Assembly (NCBI GenBank): GCA_002298995.1 | Contig: DBMO01000037.1 | Span: 185,214-249,213 of the forward strand | Direction of reading: 5' to 3' | From: Desulfarculales bacterium UBA696 | GTDB taxonomy: Bacteria > Desulfobacterota > Syntrophobacteria > Syntrophobacterales > Syntrophobacteraceae | DNA: 64,000 nucleotides | Shown here: positions 8,291-15,431 of the stretch, in pieces | Layout: each line of letters opens with the position of its first letter | How positions within the stretch are numbered: position 1 is the stretch's first letter | Made by a program: the position numbers and the translations under genes | Notes under the pieces: model-generated | What the model saw: only the letters and a program-made list of their open reading frames with translations | Databases searched by the model: none | What the model was told of the DNA's origin: nothing

Positions 8291-8629
8291 ATGAAAAAAA
8301 TCGAGGCAATCATTAAACCCTTCAAGCTCGATGACGTAAAAGAGAAGCTCACAAACCTCGGGATCAAGGGAATGACCGTCTCCGAAGTGCGAGGCTTCGG
8401 CCGCCAGAAGGGGCATACCGAAATCTATCGTGGAGCTGAATATGTGGTGGATTTTCTACCTAAAATTAAAATAGAAGTTGTAGTTTCCGACCGTCAGGCC
8501 GGGGAAATAATCGAAGCCTTGCGCCATGCGGCCAATACCGGCAAAATGGGTGATGGCAAGATTTTTGTTATACCGGTAGACGAGTGTATCAGGATTCGAA
8601 CCGGAGAAACTGGCGAGGGTGCCCTATAG
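8291..8629 (+). CDS. glnB: Nitrogen regulatory protein P-II
   Basis: The 112-residue PII trimer subunit senses 2-oxoglutarate, ATP/ADP and, by uridylylation, glutamine. The N-terminus MKKIEAIIKPFKLDDVKEKL is canonical. The T-loop GAEYVVDFLPK places Tyr51, the uridylylation site, in its usual position. The B-loop TGKMGDGKIFV and C-loop RIRTGETGEGAL are intact. The T-loop is GlnB-like rather than GlnK-like, but no amtB is nearby to help. It immediately precedes glnD, whose product would uridylylate it. The 79-bp leader is T-rich and carries a palindromic element at its far end. Confidence 0.96.
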   Translation: MKKIEAIIKPFKLDDVKEKLTNLGIKGMTVSEVRGFGRQKGHTEIYRGAEYVVDFLPKIKIEVVVSDRQAGEIIEALRHAANTGKMGDGKIFVIPVDECIRIRTGETGEGAL

Positions 8630-8705
8630 CCTGGTTGCACACTCCGGATTTTCGATTATCGCCCTTGCTCTTTGCGGATCTCAGCTTCGTTTAGAAGACT
8701 TGATA

Positions 8706-11294
8706 ATGGTCAATCGTTCAAATTTACCCAAAAAGCTTAAGGAACTCCGCGAAAGTTTCATGGCGGAGTGCCATAACGGCGCACCGGGCCTGCTGGCAGC
8801 CCGCACCTATTCCTCCAATTTTCACGACGCCATTCAAAAAGCATTCAACGGCGACGCGGCGCAGCTTGGTGGTTGGGCCATTGTGGCTGTTGGCGGATTT
8901 GGCCGGGGAGAGCTAAGCTTCTCATCTGACCTCGACATTCTTTTCCTCTACCGGAAGAGAATCCCCACTTACCTGCAGGAAATAATGCGTGAAATCGTCT
9001 ATGGATTGTGGGACGGAGGTTTCGAGGTCGGCAATACCACGGCTTCGGTCTCCTCGATAAAAAAAATGATTCATGAAGATTTTACAATCCTCACCAACTA
9101 CCTCGAAGCCGGGTACATCGCTGGAGACAGGGAGTTTTTCGACGGTTGGAAAAAATCGCTCCTTGGCTGTTTCGGAGTCCAGAGCAGGCGCCGTTTTCTT
9201 GGCAGCCTTGTAAAATACCGCGCAAGCAGGCTCCACCAGTACGGTGAGAGCCCCTACCTGCTCGAGCCTCATGTAAAAGAAGGGGTGGGCGGTTTGCGTG
9301 ACATGCACGCCATCCGGTGGGCCGGTATAGTTTTCCTGCAAGACCCATCATTCGATGCGATGGTAAAGGCAGAGTGGCTCAACGAAACGGAAAAGCTGTG
9401 GCTCGATCAGGCCTACGATTTTTTATGGCGCGTCCGGCTTCAGCTCCATCAGTTGAGCGCAAGAAGGCAGGACAGGCTCCTTTTCCCCGAGCAGGAACAA
9501 ATAGCCGAGCGGCTGGAATGCAGGGCGGGGACCGAGGGGTCCGGAGTTGAAGTCTTCATGCGCCTCTACTACAGGTACACCTCGAGAATCCGCCGGACAG
9601 CCGACTTTATCCTGGAACGGCTCGAAGACTCGCAGAAAAGATTTCGAGGCCTCACCCTGCGAAGGAGAATACTGCCCGGGCCTTTCCTGCTCGAAGGGAA
9701 GCATCTCCATTTCATGGACCCCGAGTGGGTAAGAAAAGACCCAACTCTGCTGATGCGCTTCTTTTGGCAGGCTGTTCGCTCGGAAGCCCACTTTCACCAC
9801 CAGGCAGGCAAGGTTATCCGCGAAAACCTTGGCGGTTTCGGAGAGCGGGAGAGGAAAAACCCCGAGGTCCTGAAGCAATTTTTCGAGGTGCTGCTGGATC
9901 CGAAGCACAGTTTCAACGCCCTCAAGGTTATGCTCGAAACCAAGTTCCTTCAAACCCTGATACCCGAATTCGCAACAGTGCGCTACAGGGTTCAAAACGA
10001 TGTCTACCACGTGTACACGGTGGACGAACACCTTTTGCGTACCGTGCTGGAACTGCACAAGATCGAGCACTCGAACGGGAACGGCGAGGGAATTTTGCCG
10101 GCAGGTGTTACGATTGGTCAGCGAAGCAGGCGGGTGCTTTTCCTGGCTGCCCTCCTGCACGATATCGCTAAAGGGAGAGGAAAAAACCACGCTCTACAGG
10201 GCGCCATCATGATCAGGGAAATCGGGCCGAGGATGGGGCTCGATGCTGAAGAAACGGAACTGCTGAGCTTCCTTATCGAACACCATCTTCTGCTTGCCGA
10301 AACCGCGCTGAAGCGGGACCTCTCCGATGAAAAACCGGTTGTGCAATGCGCGGTCGAGATCAAGGATCGTGAACGTCTCCTGCTGCTGTACCTGCTTACC
10401 GTTGCCGACAGCAAGGCCACCGGCACCGGGGCCTGGAATACCTGGAAGGCCTCTCTTCTTCGTGAACTGCTGAACAGGGTCGACCATCTGCTGCTTCGGG
10501 GCGATCTCAAGCCCGAAGATCTCGAAAACAGGATGGCGGAAGCTGCTCGAAGGGTCCTGGCCCTGTTTCCGAACGAGGATGAAGCCGAGCTGGTTTCCGA
10601 GTGGATCCAGAGGCTTCCCTTTAGATACCTGCTCTCGCAGGAACCCCGCGTGATGGTGCGCCACTATGAGATGGAAAAGGTGCTTGCCAATTGCTCTCTT
10701 TGCGTGAGCGCCGAGCCGGCTGAAGACGAAATGTGGCGGATAACGGTCGTGACAAGGGATAGGCCCGGGCTTTTTGCGCTAATAACCGGCGTATTGTGGG
10801 CAAGGGGGCTCAATATCCTCTCGGCTGATATCTACACGCGGGAGCCCGGCATTGCATGCGATATCATCATAGTCGAGAGAATCCCCGATCCGTTCCGCAA
10901 AGACGAGCTTTGGGCCAAAATAGAGAGTGACCTGAAGCGCGCACTGGCCGATGAATCCTATCTCGACGAAATACTCGAATCCAGGCGAAAACCGTCTATC
11001 CTTTTGCAAAAATCCGTCCCGCGAAAGGAGGACAAAATCCTGATTGACGAGGAAGGCTCCGATTTTTACACCATTATAGAAGTATACACATGGGACCGGC
11101 CCGGCGTTTTGCACACGATTACCAAAACCCTTCACGAACTTGGCCTATCAATTGAACTGGCAAAGATCTCCACTCCAGGCGCCCAGGTAGCCGACGTTTT
11201 CTACGTAACGGACCTCAACGGCGACAAGCTCGTGGATTTTGATATACACGAAAGGGTTAGGGCGAGGCTCCTTGAATGCCTTTCCCTATGTTGA
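8706..11294 (+). CDS. glnD: [Protein-PII] uridylyltransferase / uridylyl-removing enzyme
   Basis: Glutamine sensor that adds UMP to PII or removes it. The 862 residues hold a nucleotidyltransferase domain with GGFGRGELSFSSDLDILF (about 63-80), a long helical linker, an HD hydrolase domain with LLHDIAKGRGKNH (H485-D486), and two C-terminal ACT domains beginning near 676 (TRDRPGLFALITG) and 788 (TWDRPGVLHTITK) that bind glutamine. Length and domain order are those of full GlnD. The ATG at 8706 is preferred over a GTG at 8619 inside glnB, because the extra residues are hydrophobic and unlike GlnD; the ribosome site is weak, so translational coupling to glnB is possible. Confidence 0.95.
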   Translation: MVNRSNLPKKLKELRESFMAECHNGAPGLLAARTYSSNFHDAIQKAFNGDAAQLGGWAIVAVGGFGRGELSFSSDLDILFLYRKRIPTYLQEIMREIVYGLWDGGFEVGNTTASVSSIKKMIHEDFTILTNYLEAGYIAGDREFFDGWKKSLLGCFGVQSRRRFLGSLVKYRASRLHQYGESPYLLEPHVKEGVGGLRDMHAIRWAGIVFLQDPSFDAMVKAEWLNETEKLWLDQAYDFLWRVRLQLHQLSARRQDRLLFPEQEQIAERLECRAGTEGSGVEVFMRLYYRYTSRIRRTADFILERLEDSQKRFRGLTLRRRILPGPFLLEGKHLHFMDPEWVRKDPTLLMRFFWQAVRSEAHFHHQAGKVIRENLGGFGERERKNPEVLKQFFEVLLDPKHSFNALKVMLETKFLQTLIPEFATVRYRVQNDVYHVYTVDEHLLRTVLELHKIEHSNGNGEGILPAGVTIGQRSRRVLFLAALLHDIAKGRGKNHALQGAIMIREIGPRMGLDAEETELLSFLIEHHLLLAETALKRDLSDEKPVVQCAVEIKDRERLLLLYLLTVADSKATGTGAWNTWKASLLRELLNRVDHLLLRGDLKPEDLENRMAEAARRVLALFPNEDEAELVSEWIQRLPFRYLLSQEPRVMVRHYEMEKVLANCSLCVSAEPAEDEMWRITVVTRDRPGLFALITGVLWARGLNILSADIYTREPGIACDIIIVERIPDPFRKDELWAKIESDLKRALADESYLDEILESRRKPSILLQKSVPRKEDKILIDEEGSDFYTIIEVYTWDRPGVLHTITKTLHELGLSIELAKISTPGAQVADVFYVTDLNGDKLVDFDIHERVRARLLECLSLC

Positions 11295-11341
11295 GCTATC
11301 GGCTGCCCGAAAAATGTTTACAGCTCTGTTCGAAATGAAAT

Positions 11342-11355
11342 GTACATTTTTGTTC
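11342..11355. promoter_or_regulatory. GTACA-N4-TGTTC inverted repeat, distal glnA site
   Basis: GTACA-TTTT-TGTTC differs by one base from the element before glnB and has the identical TTTT core and 14-bp length. It lies 47 bp after the glnD stop and about 300 bp upstream of the glnA start. Confidence 0.5.
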
Positions 11356-11461
11356 CATTGCCAAACACAACTTCCGGCATTAAATTCCCCAGGATTATCG
11401 GCTAATTACGTTTTCACCTAGCTCAATCGACCTTAAATTGAGATTTTAGGCTGTTTTTCTG

Positions 11462-11475
11462 GAACAATATTGTTC
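11462..11475. promoter_or_regulatory. GAACA-N4-TGTTC inverted repeat, proximal glnA site
   Basis: GAACA-ATAT-TGTTC is a fully palindromic 14-mer about 180 bp upstream of the glnA start. It lies exactly 120 bp after the distal copy, which would place the two sites near the same helical face. A T-rich stretch precedes it. Confidence 0.58.
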
Positions 11476-11582
11476 CTTTCCGTCCCCGATTCTCAACCAT
11501 GGATGGAGAAAATTGAATTGAGGCCCTGCAAAAGTGCTCGACGGGCAGAGGGAAGCTGAGGTAGACGGTAAGAATCCTGGTT

Positions 11583-11601
11583 TTGGCAAGCAAATTGCCA
11601 A
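11583..11601 (+). promoter_or_regulatory. Sigma-54-like -24/-12 element, also an inverted repeat, upstream of glnA
   Basis: TGGCAA-N5-TTGCC keeps the invariant GG and GC with the required 10-nt spacing of sigma-54 promoters and lies about 55 bp upstream of the glnA ATG, a typical leader length. The same bases form a perfect dyad, TTGGCAA-N5-TTGCCAA, so a repressor or activator operator is an alternative reading. Confidence 0.5.
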
Positions 11602-11655
11602 TGCAGTCCACCACAGGCATACTACCCTGATTTCGAAAACCCCAAGGAGGCTGAT

Positions 11656-13068
11656 ATGACCCCAAAAGAAGTACTGGCATTTGCAAAAGAAAACGGTGCC
11701 AAGATGGTAGATTTCAAGTTCATGGACTTTGTAGGTACATGGCAGCATTTTACGAACCCCATCTCCGAGCTTGGTGAAAGCGATTTCGACGCCGGCTACG
11801 GTTTCGACGGTTCGAGCATTCGCGGATGGCAGCCGATCAATGCCAGTGACATGCTGATAATACCCGATCCCACAACGGCCCTGATGGACCCGTTCATGGC
11901 GGTTCCCACCCTTACCATGATCTGCAACGTCGTGGACCCGGTGACCAAGGAAAAATACTCCCGGGACCCCAGGCATATAGCCCAAAAGGCAGAAGAGTAT
12001 CTCAAGTTCACCGGGATCGGCGACATGACCTGGATAGGCCCTGAAGCCGAGTTCTTCATCTTCGACGATATCCGCTTCGATTCTTCGGTAAATTACTCCT
12101 ACTACTATATCGATTCGGTTGAGGGCCAGTGGAACTCGGGCCGGATCGAGGGCCCGAACCTCGGATATAAGCCTCGCTACAAAGAGGGTTATTTCCCAGT
12201 GCCCCCGACGGATTCGCAGCAGGACCTGCGTACCGAAATGGTGCTCATGATGGAAAAAGTCGGGCTGACCATTGAATGCCAGCACCACGAAGTTGCAACC
12301 GCCGGCCAGGCTGAAATCGATATGAAGGCTGGCCCGCTGGTGAAGATGGCCGATAATCTTCAGTGGTACAAATATGTTATCAAAAATGTAGCCCGCAAAA
12401 ACGGCAAGACGGTTACATTCATGCCCAAGCCCCTTTACGGTGACAACGGCTCCGGCATGCACACCCACATAAGCATCTGGAAAGAGGGCAAGCCCCTGTT
12501 CGCCGGCGACAAGTACGCCGGACTGAGCGAGATGGCGCTCTGGGCGGCAGGCGGTATCCTGAAACATGCGGCGGCGCTCTGTGCTATCACCAACCCGACC
12601 ACGAACTCGTATAAGCGGCTAGTGCCGGGATACGAAGCTCCGGTGAACCTTGCCTATTCGAGCCGCAACCGCAGCGCCGGTATCCGCATCCCGATGTATT
12701 CCGCTTCACCGAAACTCAAGCGCATCGAGGTCCGTTTCCCCGACCCGTCGTGCAACGGATATCTTGCTTTCAGCGCCCTTCTTATGGCCGCACTCGACGG
12801 TATAGAAAACCGGATCGACCCGGGGCAGCCGCTCGACAAGGACATCTATTCGCTCAGCCCCGAGGAACTGGCCAAGGTGCCGTCGACTCCGGGAGCGCTG
12901 GACGAGGCTCTGAACGCCCTCGAAAAAGATCACGAGTTCCTGCTCAAGGGCGACGTATTCACCCAGGACGTTATCGACATGTGGATCGACTACAAGCGTG
13001 CCAACGAAGTGGACGCCGTCAGGATGAGGCCTCATCCCCACGAATTCCAGCTCTACTTCGACATATAA
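11656..13068 (+). CDS. glnA: Glutamine synthetase type I
   Basis: ATP-dependent synthesis of glutamine from glutamate and ammonium, as a dodecamer. The 470 residues begin TPKEVLAFAKENGAKMVDFKF and contain the latch DGSSIRGW, metal-site motifs GPEAEFFIFD and HEVATAGQAEID, the ATP-site stretch FMPKPLYGDNGSGMHTH and NRSAGIRIP. Tyr398 in DKDIYSLSPEEL matches the adenylylated Tyr397 of the enterobacterial enzyme, so it is the GSI-beta type likely controlled by GlnE; glnE is not in the window. AAGGAGG lies 7 nt before the ATG. The unusually long 361-bp upstream region carries three candidate regulatory elements. Confidence 0.97.
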   Translation: MTPKEVLAFAKENGAKMVDFKFMDFVGTWQHFTNPISELGESDFDAGYGFDGSSIRGWQPINASDMLIIPDPTTALMDPFMAVPTLTMICNVVDPVTKEKYSRDPRHIAQKAEEYLKFTGIGDMTWIGPEAEFFIFDDIRFDSSVNYSYYYIDSVEGQWNSGRIEGPNLGYKPRYKEGYFPVPPTDSQQDLRTEMVLMMEKVGLTIECQHHEVATAGQAEIDMKAGPLVKMADNLQWYKYVIKNVARKNGKTVTFMPKPLYGDNGSGMHTHISIWKEGKPLFAGDKYAGLSEMALWAAGGILKHAAALCAITNPTTNSYKRLVPGYEAPVNLAYSSRNRSAGIRIPMYSASPKLKRIEVRFPDPSCNGYLAFSALLMAALDGIENRIDPGQPLDKDIYSLSPEELAKVPSTPGALDEALNALEKDHEFLLKGDVFTQDVIDMWIDYKRANEVDAVRMRPHPHEFQLYFDI

Positions 13069-13085
13069 ACGGAAGGTCAATTGCA

Positions 13086-13229
13086 GGGGGCGACTTTTTA
13101 TCACGCCCCCGGAATATAGAAACGCAGGGTGGGCACGGTTTTTTAGTGCCCACCGCTTAAAGGAGCCGGTAAGCAAATACCCCCCTAAAAGCCGGCTGGT
13201 GCCGCGGTCTGGAATACTCATGACCGCGG
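13086..13229 (+). ncRNA. Candidate structured RNA downstream of glnA (hairpin run)
   Basis: Three hairpins follow one another in the 391-bp gap after glnA: GGGGGCG/CGCCCCC (13086-13110), GGTGGGCAC/GTGCCCACC (13128-13154) and CCGCGGTC/GACCGCGG (13202-13229). A Rho-independent terminator follows directly. A smaller GCCGG pairing lies between the second and third. This is more structure than an end-of-operon terminator needs. It may be a glnA 3'-UTR-derived or independent small RNA; I do not recognise the family, and a stack of ordinary terminators is the alternative. Confidence 0.35.
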
Positions 13230-13236
13230 TTCCCAT

Positions 13237-13272
13237 CCCCGGAAGAGGAAACAGCCTCTTGCGGGGTTTTTT
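13237..13272 (+). terminator. Rho-independent terminator after glnA region
   Basis: CCCC and GAAGAGG pair with CCTCTT and GGGG around a short A-rich loop, followed immediately by six T. This ends transcription from glnA and its hairpin-rich 3' region. Confidence 0.82.
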
Positions 13273-13370
13273 ATTTCAACAAGTAAAAAGCTTGCCCTAA
13301 ATTTCGCCTGGCAAAACAACAAGATCCCCCGCCGGCGCGGTCCCTTTGTTGTTGATTTTGTGCTACTGAT

Positions 13371-13398
13371 TTGACAAACTACCCGCTCGGTTTAAAAC
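13371..13398 (+). promoter_or_regulatory. Possible sigma-70 promoter for the 13460 gene
   Basis: A perfect -35 TTGACA at 13371-13376 is followed after 16 bp by TAAAAC. The -10 match is weak, but the position after a terminator and about 60 bp before the next ATG is sensible. Confidence 0.4.
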
Positions 13399-13459
13399 AA
13401 AGTCAACTTCTCTTTTTTCCCCGCCTTCCTTTTATTAACCCCCATTCAAGGAGGCTATA

Positions 13460-14212
13460 ATGTCCGGCCAAAATTTGCCCAAATCAATCGAGGACCTGCC
13501 CCGGGACGAGCTGGTGCGGTGGGTGATGGAAGGGTTCAGAAGAACTCTCATGCATTACGGCTTTTGGTTTCGCGAGGTTCAAAACCGGGTAGGGTTCGAT
13601 CAGGCCGTCCGGATTGAAGCTCAGGCCGGCGACCAGGCCCTCGGGATCATTCTCAAAAGGCTGTCTTCCATTCTGGGCTTTGCCCTGGAAGATGGTGTGC
13701 CGAAACGCCTGAAGGAAATGAACAAAGAAGAACTGCTGGGGCTGATCGAGGCAACTTCGATCAACTGGATTGCTAATGACGGCGTATGGTTCCAGGCGGT
13801 CGAAGGCCCCTTTGGGATGGCCGATGCAAAACATTGCAACGATATATGCTGGTCGAGTTTCTCGCCCTATGAGGCTCTCAGGATCAAGAAGCTGCTGGAT
13901 ATGCCGGAATCTCCGGGCCTGGAAGGCCTGAAAACAGCCCTGGGCTTCCGAATGTATACGCGCATCAATAAGCAATCCATACATGAAATAGACGACGGCA
14001 GCTTCATTTTCAGAATGGATGAATGCCGCGTGCAGTCAGCCAGAAAAAGGCGCGGCCTCGCGGACTATCCCTGTAAATCCGCCGGAATGATTGAATATCC
14101 GATGTTCGCATCCACCATCGATTCCAGAATAACTACCGAATGCGTCGGCTGCCCCCCTGACAACCACCCCGATGAATGGTATTGCGCCTGGAAGTTTACG
14201 CTCGCCAAATGA
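13460..14212 (+). CDS. Conserved Cys-rich protein (DUF6125-like), function unknown
   Basis: A 250-residue soluble protein. The N-terminal half is helical (LPRDELVRWVMEGFRRTLMH), with W/F-rich stretches such as HYGFWFREVQNRVG. The C-terminal half resembles the part of DUF6125 and 2-amino-thiazoline-carboxylate-hydrolase-like proteins that carries the ordered pattern MDECRVQSARKRRGL, YPCKSAG, TECVGCPPD and YCAWKF; the five or so Cys could bind metal or act in catalysis. No signal peptide or membrane segment is visible. AAGGAGG precedes the ATG and a separate promoter is likely, since a terminator lies upstream. The family name is from memory and unverified. Confidence 0.55.
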   Translation: MSGQNLPKSIEDLPRDELVRWVMEGFRRTLMHYGFWFREVQNRVGFDQAVRIEAQAGDQALGIILKRLSSILGFALEDGVPKRLKEMNKEELLGLIEATSINWIANDGVWFQAVEGPFGMADAKHCNDICWSSFSPYEALRIKKLLDMPESPGLEGLKTALGFRMYTRINKQSIHEIDDGSFIFRMDECRVQSARKRRGLADYPCKSAGMIEYPMFASTIDSRITTECVGCPPDNHPDEWYCAWKFTLAK

Positions 14213-14293
14213 TCGCAGGATAATGCGGTTTTCATCAATGACATGCGGGCAGGCTTGAAAGTCTGCCCGCTAGCTTTTGCGAGTAGGTTGATT

Positions 14294-14617
14294 ATGAAAA
14301 CCGGGAACATATTTTCGTTGACCCCCGAAAAGCTCCCGTTGGAATTATCGGAGACACTCGCCGGTTTTCCGGGAGGTGCCAGGATAGAGAGAATCGTCTC
14401 AGAGGGGCATGCATCGCCGGAGAACTTCTGGTACGACCAGGAGGAAAACGAGTGGGTGATGGTTTTGCAAGGCAGCGCCGCATTGCGATTTGAGGAAAAA
14501 GAAGATCTCTTGCTTTTGGAGCCCGGAGACTGGGTAGACATTCCGGCCCACGTCAGGCACAGGGTCGAATGGACCGACGGAAAACAAAAGACATTGTGGC
14601 TGGCAGTTTTCTATTAA
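14294..14617 (+). CDS. Small cupin-domain protein
   Basis: A 107-residue single-domain cupin. The characteristic pattern is visible as EENEWVMVLQGSAALRFEE then LEPGDWVDIPAHVRHRVEWT, the second motif holding the His pair; the first cupin motif has Glu rather than the usual His-x-His, so metal binding may differ. The ATG at 14294 (MKTGNIFSL), with AGG upstream, is preferred to the earlier in-frame GTG/ATG because the N-terminal extension is not cupin-like. Substrate is unknown. It lies 81 bp after the Cys-rich gene and may be cotranscribed. Confidence 0.68.
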   Translation: MKTGNIFSLTPEKLPLELSETLAGFPGGARIERIVSEGHASPENFWYDQEENEWVMVLQGSAALRFEEKEDLLLLEPGDWVDIPAHVRHRVEWTDGKQKTLWLAVFY

Positions 14618-14738
14618 GAAAGCAACCATTGTTCCCGATGTACGAAACTGGAAACCATGATAAGGCGTTGCAATCTTTAACTTATGGTAATGGCACACTG
14701 GCAGCCCCAGTGAAGAGGTCATCTAAGCGAGGCGGGCG

Positions 14739-15431
14739 ATGGCTGTAGCACCCAGATTAGCATTCATGAACATAGTTTTCACCTTTGCCTATCTCGGGAT
14801 CGCCGTGGTTGGCCGTGGAGGGTTTGCAGCCTTCTTCTCCGAGACGCCCTTGGTCGTCCTTGCAATCACAACCCTCGTGTTGTCCGGCGTCGGGCTCTTC
14901 AGTTCGGGTAACGTTAGCCCTGGAGAGCGCGAGGACCGTTCCAACCGATGGGTCCTGGCGGTTTTCGCGCTGCTCGGATTGCTGGCTGCCTATCTGCCGG
15001 CCTACACTGACCGCAAGGATTTCTGGACCATCGATGGGGATACGGTACGCTGGATAGGCGTCGCTTTGTTCGCTGCCGGTGGTGCGCTGCGGATCTGGCC
15101 GGTCTTTGTGCTCGGACGGCGGTTCAGCGGGTTGGTGGCAATTCAGCCCGGACACACGCTGGTAACGAGTGGTGTCTATGGCGTCATCCGCCACCCCAGC
15201 TACTTGGGATTGATCGTAAATTCGCTGGGGTGGGCCCTTGCTTTTCGCTCAGTTGTCGGCGTGCTGCTCACCGCGCTCATGATCCCGGTGCTTTTCGCGC
15301 GAATACGTGCGGAAGAGGCGCTTTTGCGCTCGCAATTCGGCGCCGAGTACGAGACCTACCGCGCACGCACGCCGAGGCTGATCCCCTCTTTGACACGGTG
15401 GCATCAGCGCCGGAAGAGTTTTAAGCCCTAA
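14739..15431 (+). CDS. Isoprenylcysteine/phospholipid methyltransferase-like membrane protein
   Basis: A 230-residue integral membrane protein with about five hydrophobic segments. The C-terminal half carries the signature of the ICMT/PEMT superfamily: GHTLVTSGVYGVIRHPSYLG, then a hydrophobic stretch and RAEEALLRSQFGAEYETYRART, the SAM-binding RHPxY and EExxL motifs. Family members methylate lipids, prenyl-cysteine or other membrane substrates; which one is unknown, since bacteria generally lack prenylated CaaX proteins. Its stop codon overlaps by 4 bp the stop of the convergent dnaE2 gene. Confidence 0.75.
   Translation: MAVAPRLAFMNIVFTFAYLGIAVVGRGGFAAFFSETPLVVLAITTLVLSGVGLFSSGNVSPGEREDRSNRWVLAVFALLGLLAAYLPAYTDRKDFWTIDGDTVRWIGVALFAAGGALRIWPVFVLGRRFSGLVAIQPGHTLVTSGVYGVIRHPSYLGLIVNSLGWALAFRSVVGVLLTALMIPVLFARIRAEEALLRSQFGAEYETYRARTPRLIPSLTRWHQRRKSFKP

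Noticed and set aside
11446..12567. A 373-codon open frame on the minus strand across glnA
   Set aside because: It is the shadow of the glnA coding sequence; glnA has full family motifs and a strong ribosome site.
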